64,000 nt of DNA, from contig DAIPYN010000001.1 of assembly GCA_036782715.1 (NCBI GenBank), positions 1 through 64,000 on the forward strand. The letters are read 5' to 3'. This document shows, in pieces, positions 33,035 through 42,259 of the stretch; the stretch's first letter is position 1; each line of letters begins with the position of its first letter. The notes below the pieces were generated by a model. The model was given only the letters and a program-made list of their open reading frames with translations. It did not search any database and was not told the origin of the DNA. The stretch is from UBA3478 sp036782715. Lineage in GTDB: Bacteria; Bacteroidota; Bacteroidia; Flavobacteriales; Flavobacteriaceae. The position numbers and the translations under genes are program-made.

Positions 33035-34179
33035 TGAGAGAAGCGAATCGATTAAATAGTGTTTCAGAGTATTATTTCTCTAAAAAACTCAAAGAGGTAA
33101 AAGGTCTGATTGCTGAAGGAAAGCCAATTATCAATATGGGTATTGGAAGTCCAGATCTGAATCCACCTACTGAGGTGACAGAAGCTTTAATTCATACTCT
33201 TTCTGAGCCAGGGGTTCATGGTTATCAGAGTTATGTGGGTAGGGAAGAACTCAGAACAGGTTTCGCAGATTTTTACCAAGCCCATTACGGAGTAAGTCTT
33301 AATGCCGGCACAGAAATTCTTCCGCTCATGGGTTCCAAGGAAGGGATAATGCATATTAGCATGGCCTTTGTGAATCCAGGTGATAAGGTACTAATACCTA
33401 ACCCAGGGTATCCAACCTATTCTTCAGTTACAGAATTGGTTGGGGGTAAGGCTATATATTATCGGTTAACCTCAGAAGGACTACCTGACTTTGATCATAT
33501 CGATGCAAGAGATCTTAATGAGGCGATGATGATGTGGGTGAATTATCCGCACATGCCAACGGGTAAATCAATCTCTGAGGATAAATGGGCGGTCTTGGCT
33601 CAAAAAGCTCAGGAGTTCGATTTGCTTTTAATCAACGACAATCCGTACAGCTTTATTGGTAATGATCATCCGAGTTCACTTTTGTCACAAAAAGGAAAAT
33701 ACGGCCCATTACTTGAACTGAATTCACTTTCGAAGGTGGTTAATATGGCGGGATGGAGAGTGGGTTCAATTCAAGGGGATGCAGATCTTATTCAGTCGGT
33801 ATTGAAGGTCAAATCAAATATGGACTCTGGAATGTTTATGGGTATTCAACGTGCTGCAGTTGCTGCACTTGCTCAGCCTAAAGAGTGGTTTGATCAGTTG
33901 AATAAGGTATACGATCAGCGAAGAGCAAAGATGGAAGAGTTGTGCCAGTTGTTGGGATTGGTACCTGATCCGAATCAGGTGGGGATGTTTGTATGGTGTA
34001 GGATTCCAAACAACACGAAGGCCGAGGAGCTTGTAGAGAAATACCTTAGTGAATATCATTTTTTCATTGCTCCCGGAACCATTTTTGGCTCTGAAGGCAA
34101 CGGGTATGTTCGGTTCTCTCTCTGTATTGAGATTGATCGAATTGAAGAAGTAATTAAGCGAATAAGTAAAGGGTCATGA
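33034..34179 (+). CDS. PLP-dependent class I/II aminotransferase (probable aromatic/aspartate type)
   Basis: A 381-residue fold-type I enzyme. The PLP lysine is K234 in LNSLSKVVNMAGWRVG; NYPHMPTGKS corresponds to the usual NPxNPTG stretch, with His-Met in place of Asn-Pro. Its place between pheA and tyrA suggests it transaminates phenylpyruvate and 4-hydroxyphenylpyruvate, or prephenate, to finish Phe and Tyr synthesis. Relatives are annotated as aspartate or LL-diaminopimelate-like aminotransferases. It overlaps both neighbours. Confidence 0.88.
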   Translation: MREANRLNSVSEYYFSKKLKEVKGLIAEGKPIINMGIGSPDLNPPTEVTEALIHTLSEPGVHGYQSYVGREELRTGFADFYQAHYGVSLNAGTEILPLMGSKEGIMHISMAFVNPGDKVLIPNPGYPTYSSVTELVGGKAIYYRLTSEGLPDFDHIDARDLNEAMMMWVNYPHMPTGKSISEDKWAVLAQKAQEFDLLLINDNPYSFIGNDHPSSLLSQKGKYGPLLELNSLSKVVNMAGWRVGSIQGDADLIQSVLKVKSNMDSGMFMGIQRAAVAALAQPKEWFDQLNKVYDQRRAKMEELCQLLGLVPDPNQVGMFVWCRIPNNTKAEELVEKYLSEYHFFIAPGTIFGSEGNGYVRFSLCIEIDRIEEVIKRISKGS

Positions 34180-35036
34180 AGTCAGTAGCGATTATAGGAG
34201 TTGGATTAATTGGAGGATCATGGGCACTAGCTCTAAAAAAGCACTTCTCCGACATCACTATTTTGGGTGTAGATAACAATCAATCTCATTTAGAGGAGGC
34301 GCTTCGTTTAGGGTTAATTGATAAAGCCGTTGATTTAGATACAGCTGCACAATCAGATTTAGTGTTTGTCAGTATTCCTGTAGGAGCAGCCTCAGAAGTT
34401 ATATGTTCTTTACTCGATAAGGTTGGCGAACATACCTTGATCATGGACGCAGGTTCGACTAAGTCAGCACTTTGTCAATCAATTAGTGATCATCCGAATC
34501 GATCCCATTTTCTAGCCGCTCACCCTATTGCTGGTACTGAATTTTCAGGACCTGCCGCTGCAAAAGCTGATTTATTTGATGGTAAGTTGATGATTCTCTG
34601 CGAGATAGAAAAAACAGCGATCCGACTTCAAGAAAATATATTGTCTGCCTTTCAAAAGATAGGAATGCGTTTACGCTATATGGATCCAGAATCTCATGAT
34701 AAACATGTGGCTTATGTGTCGCATTTATCTCATGTTAGTTCTTTCATGTTAGGAAAGACGGTGATGGATAAGGAAGCAGATGATCGAAATATTTTTGATT
34801 TGGCCGGAAGTGGATTTGCATCAACGGTTCGTTTGGCAAAAAGTTCGCCAGAAATGTGGGGTCCCATCTTCTTACAGAATAAGGAGCATCTTAGCCATAC
34901 CCTAGAGGCTTACATATCGAATCTTCAAAAATTCAAAACACTCATTGATAATGAAGATCTAGAAGCCCTAACCTCTGAAATGAAACGAATAAATACTATA
35001 GAAAAAATATTAAACCCATTACCTTTAACCCCTTAA
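34176..35036 (+). CDS. tyrA: Prephenate dehydrogenase
   Basis: Oxidatively decarboxylates prephenate to 4-hydroxyphenylpyruvate for tyrosine. The 286-residue protein has the Rossmann motif GVGLIGGS at 7-14, AHPIAGTEFSGP in the middle and HVAYVSHLSHVSSF in the helical dimer domain. No ACT domain is present, so feedback would be weak or absent and control may rest on the attenuator. It overlaps the aminotransferase gene by 4 bases. Confidence 0.95.
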   Translation: MKSVAIIGVGLIGGSWALALKKHFSDITILGVDNNQSHLEEALRLGLIDKAVDLDTAAQSDLVFVSIPVGAASEVICSLLDKVGEHTLIMDAGSTKSALCQSISDHPNRSHFLAAHPIAGTEFSGPAAAKADLFDGKLMILCEIEKTAIRLQENILSAFQKIGMRLRYMDPESHDKHVAYVSHLSHVSSFMLGKTVMDKEADDRNIFDLAGSGFASTVRLAKSSPEMWGPIFLQNKEHLSHTLEAYISNLQKFKTLIDNEDLEALTSEMKRINTIEKILNPLPLTP

Positions 35037-35045
35037 ATCACAATC

Positions 35046-36128
35046 ATGGAAAATTCGAAAGCCCTACGTACTTGGCTAGACGACATGCAGTTAGATCATC
35101 CGCTCGTAATCGCGGGTCCCTGCAGCGCGGAAACTGAAACACAAGTTCTTGACATTGCTCATCAACTTAAGAACACAGATGTAAATTATTATCGTGCGGG
35201 TATATGGAAACCTCGTACGCGTCCTGGAAGCTTCGAGGGTGTTGGTGCTATAGGTCTAAAATGGCTTCAACTTGTTAAAGAAGAAACCGGTCTTAAGACA
35301 GCGACTGAGGTAGCTAATCGAGCGCACGTAGAATTAGCACTAGAACATGACGTAGATCTTTTATGGATCGGAGCACGTTCTACGGTTAGTCCATTCATCG
35401 TTCAAGAAATTGCAGATGCACTTAAGGGAACGGATAAAATCGTTCTTGTTAAAAATCCTGTTAATCCTGATTTAGCCCTTTGGATTGGTGCGATGGAGCG
35501 TTTATATACTGCAGATATCAAAAATTTGGGAGTAATCCACCGCGGATTCTCAACCTACAAGAAGACCAAATATCGTAACCTTCCTGAATGGCAAATTGCT
35601 ATTGATTTTCAGACTAAGTTCCCTGATGTTCCTATCATTAATGACCCTAGTCATATTGCGGGTCGTCGAGATTTAATTTTTGATGTTTCACAAAATGCAC
35701 TTGACCTGAATTTTGATGGTTTGATGATTGAAACGCACTGTGATCCAGACAACGCATGGTCAGATGCAGCACAGCAGGTAACGCCTGAGCGTCTTTTAGA
35801 AATTTTTAAAGATTTAAAAGTTCGTAAAAAGGGTGATGACGAAGCAGCGTTTCACAATGCATTAGGACAATTAAGAGCGCAAATAGACGTTCTTGACGGG
35901 ACCGTTCTTGATACCCTTGGTGAGCGTATGAAAGTTGCTGAGGCGATAGGTACCTTAAAGAAAGAGAAAAATGTTGCGGTGCTTCAATCGAATCGTTGGA
36001 ATGAAATCTTAGGAAAAATGATCCTAGAAGGAGAACAACGTGGTCTTAGCGAAGAATTCGTATTGAAACTTTTCAAGAGTATTCACACAGAATCGATTCG
36101 TCACCAAGAACAGGTTATTAACTCCTAA
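35046..36128 (+). CDS. aroF: Bifunctional DAHP synthase (type I-beta) / chorismate mutase (AroQ)
   Basis: Fusion of the first shikimate step with the branch-point step. Residues 1-265 are the DAHP synthase barrel with IAGPCSAET, AGIWKPRTRPGSFEG, a metal-site IETHCDPDNAWSDA and NDPSHIAGRRD. Residues 275-360 are an all-helical AroQ mutase (LGQLRAQIDVLDGTVLDTLG, ERMKVAEAIGTLK). Fused mutase domains in this group can act as the allosteric sensor for prephenate or chorismate. It lies 9 bases after tyrA and 7 before rsgA. Confidence 0.95.
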   Translation: MENSKALRTWLDDMQLDHPLVIAGPCSAETETQVLDIAHQLKNTDVNYYRAGIWKPRTRPGSFEGVGAIGLKWLQLVKEETGLKTATEVANRAHVELALEHDVDLLWIGARSTVSPFIVQEIADALKGTDKIVLVKNPVNPDLALWIGAMERLYTADIKNLGVIHRGFSTYKKTKYRNLPEWQIAIDFQTKFPDVPIINDPSHIAGRRDLIFDVSQNALDLNFDGLMIETHCDPDNAWSDAAQQVTPERLLEIFKDLKVRKKGDDEAAFHNALGQLRAQIDVLDGTVLDTLGERMKVAEAIGTLKKEKNVAVLQSNRWNEILGKMILEGEQRGLSEEFVLKLFKSIHTESIRHQEQVINS

Positions 36129-36135
36129 TCGATAA

Positions 36136-37074
36136 GTGAAAGGCTTAGTTTACAAATCTACAGGAAGCTGGTATCAGGTAAAATCTGATGAGGGTAATTT
36201 TTATCAGTGTAGAATTAAAGGTAAACTTCGTCTAAGTGGTATACGATCGACTAGCCCGGTTGCCGTTGGTGATCGGGTTGGCTTCAATCTAGATGATGAA
36301 GCTATAGGAGTCATTCATACGATCGATGAGCGTGAAAATTATCTCGTTCGAAAGTCGGTGAACCTATCAAAGCAGCTTCATATTATTGGAGCTAACATCG
36401 ATCTTGTATTTTTAGTGATCACTTTAAAGAATCCTGAAACTTTCACCACTTTTATCGATCGTTTTTTAGTCAGTGCCGCTGCTTTTGGCATTGAAACGGT
36501 ATTGCTTTTCAATAAAATGGATCAATACCTTGAAGAGGAGCTTGAGGTAGTTAATGAACTCAACGAATTGTACACATCTATAGGGTATCAAACCGTGTTG
36601 TGTAGTGCCAAATCTGGTCAGGGAATGAGTGAACTTCGAAATCTGATGAAGGATAATACGAGTATTTTTTCGGGTCACTCAGGAGTCGGTAAGTCAACAC
36701 TAATCAATACGGTTGCACCTGAATTACAATTAAAAATTGGTAAGATTTCTGAACAACATGGCCAAGGACAGCATACCACTACTTTTGCTGAGATGTTTGA
36801 TCTTTCATTTGGAGGAAGAATTATCGATAGCCCTGGGATCAGAGGCTTTGGGATTGCAGATATCGATAAAGAAGAAATTGCTCGATATTTCAAAGAGTTC
36901 TTTAAAGCGTCTGAGAACTGTAAGTTCAATAATTGTCAGCACCTTTCTGAACCCGGTTGTGCGGTGAAAAGTGAATTAGAAGAAGGAAGCATTGCAGAGA
37001 GTCGCTACCAAAGTTACCTCTCTATGGTTTTAGAAGAGGAGGGGCCTTATCGTCAAGATTTATTTGCAGAATGA
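36136..37074 (+). CDS. rsgA: RsgA, small-subunit ribosome biogenesis GTPase
   Basis: A 312-residue GTPase acting late in 30S maturation. It has the N-terminal OB domain, the circularly permuted order of GTPase motifs (NKMD at 126-129 comes before the P-loop GHSGVGKST at 180-188), and a C-terminal zinc site CKFNNCQHLSEPGC. The start is GTG. It sits inside the aromatic operon, which is not an obvious functional home. Confidence 0.96.
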   Translation: MKGLVYKSTGSWYQVKSDEGNFYQCRIKGKLRLSGIRSTSPVAVGDRVGFNLDDEAIGVIHTIDERENYLVRKSVNLSKQLHIIGANIDLVFLVITLKNPETFTTFIDRFLVSAAAFGIETVLLFNKMDQYLEEELEVVNELNELYTSIGYQTVLCSAKSGQGMSELRNLMKDNTSIFSGHSGVGKSTLINTVAPELQLKIGKISEQHGQGQHTTTFAEMFDLSFGGRIIDSPGIRGFGIADIDKEEIARYFKEFFKASENCKFNNCQHLSEPGCAVKSELEEGSIAESRYQSYLSMVLEEEGPYRQDLFAE

Positions 37075-37523
37075 GAGCAGTAATTCAACGCGTATTAAAC
37101 GCTTCAGTGTCGGTTGATCAAAAAGAAGTTTCCCGAATTGAAAAGGGGTTATTGATCTTACTAGGGGTAGATATTACCGACACAGAAGATGATTTACTTT
37201 GGTTGGTTCAAAAGATTGCTGGACTGCGAATATTTAGTGATAACGAGGATAAAATGAATTTGAGTATTAGAGATATCGATGGAGAGGTTCTCGTGGTATC
37301 GCAGTTCACCCTATTTGGTGCTACAAAGAAAGGTAACCGACCTTCTTTCTTGCGTGCGGCAAAACCAGATAAAGGGGAGAAAGATTATTTGAAGTTTGTT
37401 GACGAGTTACAACGACTTATCGAAAAATCGATTCAGACGGGTGTTTTTGGCGCAGACATGAAAGTAGATCTTTGTAATGACGGCCCAGTTACCTTAATTA
37501 TCGACACAAAAAATAAAGAATAA
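37071..37523 (+). CDS. dtd: D-aminoacyl-tRNA deacylase (D-Tyr-tRNA deacylase)
   Basis: Removes D-amino acids wrongly attached to tRNA, first described for D-Tyr-tRNA(Tyr). The 150-residue sequence has MRAVIQRVLNASVSVD, then VVSQFTLFGATKKGNRPSF and the C-terminal NDGPVTLIIDT; the SQ and GPVT motifs form the cross-subunit active site. It overlaps rsgA by 4 bases and mazG by one. Confidence 0.97.
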   Translation: MRAVIQRVLNASVSVDQKEVSRIEKGLLILLGVDITDTEDDLLWLVQKIAGLRIFSDNEDKMNLSIRDIDGEVLVVSQFTLFGATKKGNRPSFLRAAKPDKGEKDYLKFVDELQRLIEKSIQTGVFGADMKVDLCNDGPVTLIIDTKNKE

Positions 37524-37849
37524 TGGATTTAAAGTATTCTCAATTAGCGGTTGATCAGTGGATAAAAACCCACGGTGTTCGTTACTTCAATGAGCTTACA
37601 AATATGGCTCAGCTTACTGAAGAAGTAGGAGAAGTTGCACGCATTATTGCGCGCAGGTATGGAGAACAAAGTGAAAAAGAATCAGACAAGCAAAAAGATC
37701 TCGGTGAGGAATTAGCTGATGTTGTATTTGTGGTGCTCTGCCTAGCGAATCAGACAGGAATTGACTTGCAAGAAGCTTTTGATCGCAAGTTAGATGTAAA
37801 GACCAAGCGTGATGATCAGCGTCATAAGAATAATCCTAAATTAAAATAA
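37523..37849 (+). CDS. MazG-like nucleotide pyrophosphohydrolase
   Basis: A 108-residue all-alpha NTP pyrophosphohydrolase. The Mg-binding EExxE...ExxD pattern appears as LTEEVGEVARII and later DLGEELADVVFVVLCLA. Such small MazG proteins hydrolyse non-standard dNTPs as house-cleaning enzymes. Overlaps dtd and aroA by one base each, so it is tightly co-translated. Confidence 0.9.
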   Translation: MDLKYSQLAVDQWIKTHGVRYFNELTNMAQLTEEVGEVARIIARRYGEQSEKESDKQKDLGEELADVVFVVLCLANQTGIDLQEAFDRKLDVKTKRDDQRHKNNPKLK

Positions 37850-39072
37850 TGAGTACTATACAGATTAGTGGCTCATCACTGTGTGCTGACTTTTCAATTG
37901 AACTTACAGGTTCAAAAAGCGAGACGAATCGGTTGTTACTACTTGCCGCGCTCTATCCGAATCTTACGCTACTCAATGATTCGAATGCACACGATGTAAG
38001 TGTCATGAAAAAGGCACTGAAATTAAGTTCTGGTACGGTTGATATTCACCACGCAGGTACAGCGATGCGTTTCCTTACGGCTTACTTTTCGGTTTCAGAG
38101 AATGCAGAGGTTGTACTAACCGGTAGCGATCGAATGCAGCAAAGACCGATCGCGCTTTTAGTAGACGCCTTACGGGCCTTGGGTGCAACTATTGAATATC
38201 GAGGAGAAGAAGGTTTTCCTCCCTTATACATAAAAGGCGCTGTTTTACCGCGTTCTTCGGTCAGTATCGCTGCAAACGTGAGTAGTCAGTATCTATCTGC
38301 TCTATGCCTTGTGGGAGCTAAACTTCCCGAAGGACTCGAGATTGAACTTGTCGGTTCAATTACTTCGCTTCCCTATTTAAATATGACCTTGCAATTACTT
38401 GAACGAATTGGTGTTTCAGCACAGTTAGACGGTCAGCGAATTCGTATTGCCCCTAAATCAGAGATCGAACCTATTTCCTTGGCCGTTGAATCTGATTGGA
38501 GTGCAGCAAGCTATTATTATTCTATCGTAGCACTCTCTAAATTAGGCACAAAGGCTACATTATCTACATTGAGGGAAGATTCATTGCAGGGAGATCGAGT
38601 CTTGTCAACGGTTTATAAAGACTTTGGGGTGAGCACCCGATTTGACGACGGAAAGGTTATTCTAGAGAAAGTTTCAGAACCCCTGAGTCAAACACTTTCT
38701 TATGATCTCAAAGATGCTCCAGATATTGCACAAACGATTGCAGTAACTGCTGCAGGTCTTCAGGTCGATTGTTACTTGAAAGGTTTACATACATTACCGA
38801 TTAAGGAAACAGATCGTCTCGCTGCTATGAAATGTGAATTAGAGAAAGTAGGTGCTGCTGTGGAGATTGATGCAGAATCACTTCGTGTTTTCGGTCAAAA
38901 GGCAAAAATTCAGTCCGCTTCAATCGCCACCTATAATGATCATAGAATGGCAATGGCGTTCGCTCCTCTAGCGATTTTAATTCCTTTGACCATCGAAGAG
39001 TCTTTTGTAGTCGAAAAGTCTTATCCCGATTTTTGGAAACACCTTTCATCGATCGGATACCAGATTTCATAA
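37849..39072 (+). CDS. aroA: EPSP synthase (3-phosphoshikimate 1-carboxyvinyltransferase)
   Basis: Sixth shikimate step, joining PEP to shikimate 3-phosphate. The 407-residue protein shows GSKSETNRLLLLAAL, the AGTAMRFLTAYF segment and the C-terminal KETDRLAAMKCELEKVG and YNDHRMAMAFAPLA. The first motif reads GSKSETNR, slightly shorter around the loop than the E. coli pattern. It is last in the attenuated operon and completes the logic, since aroF/CM, pheA and tyrA are also there. Confidence 0.96.
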   Translation: MSTIQISGSSLCADFSIELTGSKSETNRLLLLAALYPNLTLLNDSNAHDVSVMKKALKLSSGTVDIHHAGTAMRFLTAYFSVSENAEVVLTGSDRMQQRPIALLVDALRALGATIEYRGEEGFPPLYIKGAVLPRSSVSIAANVSSQYLSALCLVGAKLPEGLEIELVGSITSLPYLNMTLQLLERIGVSAQLDGQRIRIAPKSEIEPISLAVESDWSAASYYYSIVALSKLGTKATLSTLREDSLQGDRVLSTVYKDFGVSTRFDDGKVILEKVSEPLSQTLSYDLKDAPDIAQTIAVTAAGLQVDCYLKGLHTLPIKETDRLAAMKCELEKVGAAVEIDAESLRVFGQKAKIQSASIATYNDHRMAMAFAPLAILIPLTIEESFVVEKSYPDFWKHLSSIGYQIS

Positions 39073-39094
39073 GTCCAGATAATTCGGCTTTTTC

Positions 39095-39126
39095 TTGACT
39101 TTGCCCTGCTCAGGATTGTATCTTAG
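39095..39126 (+). promoter_or_regulatory. Promoter of the queA-rlmN-dnaG operon (TTG-N21-TATCTTAG)
   Basis: TTG (39095-39097) is followed after 21 bases by TATCTTAG (39119-39126), one base off TAnnTTTG. It lies in the only real gap between aroA and queA, 20 bases before the queA ATG. Confidence 0.5.
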
Positions 39127-39146
39127 CGGCCCTTAAGTTACAAGCA

Positions 39147-40196
39147 ATGAAATTATCCAACTTCGATTTTGATCTTCCTAAAGACTTATTAGCCGAGTAT
39201 CCGGCAGAACACCGCGATGAATCACGCCTTATGGTGGTGCATCGTGATTCAGGTAAGATTGAGCATAAAATGTTTAAAGACCTGATTGATTATTTCGATG
39301 AGGGTGATGTGATGGTACTCAATAATACCAAGGTTTTCCCAGCACGTCTATTCGGAAACAAGGAAAAAACAGGTGCAAGAATCGAAGTTTTTTTGTTGAG
39401 AGAATTGAATCAAGAACAGCGTCTTTGGGATGTTTTAGTTGATCCTGCGCGTAAGATTCGAATCGGAAATAAATTGTATTTCGGCGACGACGATTCATTA
39501 GTGGCTGAGGTCATTGATAATACCACTTCTAGAGGAAGAACACTTAGATTTTTATACGATGGTTCGTATACCGAGTTTAGAAAAAAACTTCGTGAGCTAG
39601 GAGAAACTCCGCTTCCGAAATACATTCGTCGTGCGGTAGAACCAGAAGACGAGGAACGTTACCAAACGATTTATGCAAAGCATGAGGGAGCAGTTGCAGC
39701 GCCAACCGCTGGTCTTCACTTTTCAAAGCACTTGTTGAAGCGATTAGAGATTAAGGGGATTGATTTTGCCGAGTTAACGTTGCACATTGGGCTAGGAACC
39801 TTCAATCCCGTAGAGGTAGAAGACCTTTCTAAGCACAAAATGGATAGTGAAGAAGTAGTAATCAGTGACGAGGCCGTTGATCTTGTAAATAATGCGAAGA
39901 AACAAAAGCGTAAAGTATGTTCTGTAGGGACTACTGTAATGCGTGCACTAGAGAGTTCAGTATCTTCTGAAGGTTTATTGAATCCTTATGAAGGTTGGAC
40001 AAATAAATTTATTTTCCCTCCCTACGAATTTTCTATAGCGGATGCGATGGTGACGAACTTCCACTTACCAAAAAGTACGTTACTTATGATGATCTCTGCA
40101 TTTGCAGATCACGATTTAATTACTGAAGCTTACGAACTAGCAGTTAAAGAAAAGTATCGTTTCTACTCTTATGGAGATGCGATGCTGATCTTATAA
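39147..40196 (+). CDS. queA: QueA, S-adenosylmethionine:tRNA ribosyltransferase-isomerase
   Basis: Builds epoxyqueuosine on tRNA from preQ1-tRNA and SAM. The 349-residue sequence has LSNFDFDLPKDLLAEYPAEH, then DVMVLNNTKVFPARLFG, the AAPTAGLHFSKHLL segment and TNFHLPKSTLLMMISAF, all typical. A queuosine-precursor importer is encoded at 5660, so this organism may salvage the base and finish it here. Confidence 0.97.
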   Translation: MKLSNFDFDLPKDLLAEYPAEHRDESRLMVVHRDSGKIEHKMFKDLIDYFDEGDVMVLNNTKVFPARLFGNKEKTGARIEVFLLRELNQEQRLWDVLVDPARKIRIGNKLYFGDDDSLVAEVIDNTTSRGRTLRFLYDGSYTEFRKKLRELGETPLPKYIRRAVEPEDEERYQTIYAKHEGAVAAPTAGLHFSKHLLKRLEIKGIDFAELTLHIGLGTFNPVEVEDLSKHKMDSEEVVISDEAVDLVNNAKKQKRKVCSVGTTVMRALESSVSSEGLLNPYEGWTNKFIFPPYEFSIADAMVTNFHLPKSTLLMMISAFADHDLITEAYELAVKEKYRFYSYGDAMLIL

Positions 40197-40198
40197 TT

Positions 40199-41263
40199 AT
40201 GGCATCCGAAGACTTAAGGGTAAAAAGAGATATACGTGCCTTGGGCAAGGAGGAGCTCCGCGAATTCTTTAAGTCAAATAATCAAGCAGCTTTTAGAGCT
40301 GATCAGGTTTATAGTTGGTTATGGGAAAAGGGAGTTCACGACTTCGAGTCGATGACTAATCTTTCTAAAGAAACTCGTCAACTCCTTTCAGAATACTTTG
40401 TCATCAATAATGTCAGTGTTGATCGATCGCAGAGAAGTGCTGATGGTACTATTAAAAACGCGATACGTCTATACGATGGTTTGGCTGTAGAATCGGTGCT
40501 AATTCCTACGGCAACCCGCAGCACGGCTTGCGTTTCAAGTCAAGTAGGTTGTAGTCTTGATTGCCAATTTTGCGCAACGGCTAAGCTCAAAAGAATGCGA
40601 AATTTGGAGCCTGATGAGATCTATGATCAAGTAGTAGCGCTCGATAGAGAAAGTAAAAAGTACTACAACAGAGGACTTTCGAATATTGTGTTTATGGGGA
40701 TGGGTGAACCACTTATGAATTATAATAACGTGGTCAAAGCTGTAGATAAGATATGTAATGGGCTAGGTATGTCGCCCAAGAGAATCACGGTTTCAACCTC
40801 AGGTATTCCTAAAATGATTCGAAAATTAGCGGATGAAAATCCTAGATTTCAGCTAGCGCTTAGTCTTCACTCGGCTAGAGAAGAAGTGCGAAATCAAATC
40901 ATGCCTTTTAGTAATCGATTTCCGCTTGATGACCTTATGGATAGCTTGCAGTACTGGTATTCAAAGACGAAGAGTAGAATTACCCTTGAATATCTTATTT
41001 GGAAAGAGGTTAATGACACTCCTGAGGATATTAAGGCACTAGTCAATTATGCTAAAAAGGTGCCATGTAAGGTTAATATCATAGAATACAATCCTATAGG
41101 AGACGATCAGTTTCAGGCTGCTCCTTCAGAAATGATTACTGCCTATGAAAAAGCCCTAACTGCTGCTCGAATTACAGTCACGGTTCGTCGATCTAGAGGA
41201 AAAGATATCGATGCAGCTTGCGGACAACTGGCTAATAAATTGGTACCTTTAACCAAAGAATAA
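40199..41263 (+). CDS. rlmN: RlmN, dual-specificity 23S rRNA A2503 / tRNA A37 C2-methyltransferase
   Basis: A 354-residue radical-SAM enzyme. The cluster cysteines are C118, C122 and C125 in GCSLDCQFCATAKLKRMRNL. The second catalytic cysteine is in the C-terminal DIDAACGQLA (about C341). VFMGMGEPLMNYNNV is the GGEP-type SAM motif. It follows queA by 2 bases; both act on tRNA. Confidence 0.96.
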   Translation: MASEDLRVKRDIRALGKEELREFFKSNNQAAFRADQVYSWLWEKGVHDFESMTNLSKETRQLLSEYFVINNVSVDRSQRSADGTIKNAIRLYDGLAVESVLIPTATRSTACVSSQVGCSLDCQFCATAKLKRMRNLEPDEIYDQVVALDRESKKYYNRGLSNIVFMGMGEPLMNYNNVVKAVDKICNGLGMSPKRITVSTSGIPKMIRKLADENPRFQLALSLHSAREEVRNQIMPFSNRFPLDDLMDSLQYWYSKTKSRITLEYLIWKEVNDTPEDIKALVNYAKKVPCKVNIIEYNPIGDDQFQAAPSEMITAYEKALTAARITVTVRRSRGKDIDAACGQLANKLVPLTKE

Positions 41264-41272
41264 TTCATCACA

Positions 41273-42250
41273 TTGCAAGAGGTCGTTAAAATCAGACAGC
41301 CCATTATCGAAGAGATGGATCGCTTTGAAGAAAAGTTCAAAGCAGCGATGGCCTCTAACGTTTCACTACTCAATAGAATCACCTATTATATTGCTTCACG
41401 TAAGGGTAAGCAAATGCGTCCAATGTTTATCTTTTTGGTAGCTAAATTATTGGGAGAAGGAAAAATTGAGGAACGTACTTACCGAGGGGCGTCGATTATA
41501 GAACTTATTCATACGGCTTCACTAGTGCACGATGATGTGGTCGATGGGAGTGAGCGTCGAAGAGGTTTTTTCTCAATAAATGCACTTTGGAAGAATAAAA
41601 TCGCTGTTTTGGTCGGAGATTATTTTTTCTCCAAAGGTCTATTGCTCTCCTTAGATCATGATGATTTTGACCTTTTGAAGATTGTTTCTGAGGCCGTTCG
41701 CGAAATGAGTCAAGGTGAATTACTGCAGTTAGAGAAGGCGCGTCGTTTAGATATTGATGAGCCTGTATATTACGATATCATTCGTCAGAAAACAGCCACG
41801 CTTATTGCGGCTTGTTGTGCAATGGGGGCGGCTTCGGTGGGTAGTTCTAAAGAGGAGATTGAACGTTTTCATTCGTTTGGAGAATATGCAGGGATGGCCT
41901 TTCAAATTAAAGATGATCTCTTCGACTATGGAGACGATCGAATCGGTAAGCCAACGGGTATCGATATTAAAGAACAGAAAATGACCTTGCCACTAATTCA
42001 TGTTTTGAATAAGGTGGATAAAAAGCAGCGAAACTGGCTCATCGATTCGGTTAAGCGTCACAACACCGATAAAAAGCGAGTCAAAGAAGTGATTCAATTC
42101 GTTAAAAATCAGGGTGGTTTAGAATATGCTGAACGTCAGATGATTCATTATAAAGACGCTGCATTAGAGCTGTTATCAAAATATCCTGACAACGAGTATA
42201 AGGAGGCACTTGCAAATTTGGTAACTTACGTAGTTGATCGTAAGAAATAA
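41273..42250 (+). CDS. Long-chain trans-polyprenyl diphosphate synthase (probably menaquinone side chain)
   Basis: A 325-residue prenyl chain elongase. The two Asp-rich motifs are DDVVD (87-91) and KDDLFDYGDDRIGKPTGID. Small residues before the first motif fit a long product, most likely the heptaprenyl or octaprenyl tail of menaquinone. The TTG at 41273 is the start because residues 1-15 (EVVKIRQPIIEEMDRFE) fit the family's N-terminus. Confidence 0.92.
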   Translation: MQEVVKIRQPIIEEMDRFEEKFKAAMASNVSLLNRITYYIASRKGKQMRPMFIFLVAKLLGEGKIEERTYRGASIIELIHTASLVHDDVVDGSERRRGFFSINALWKNKIAVLVGDYFFSKGLLLSLDHDDFDLLKIVSEAVREMSQGELLQLEKARRLDIDEPVYYDIIRQKTATLIAACCAMGAASVGSSKEEIERFHSFGEYAGMAFQIKDDLFDYGDDRIGKPTGIDIKEQKMTLPLIHVLNKVDKKQRNWLIDSVKRHNTDKKRVKEVIQFVKNQGGLEYAERQMIHYKDAALELLSKYPDNEYKEALANLVTYVVDRKK

Positions 42251-42259
42251 ACTGTACCA

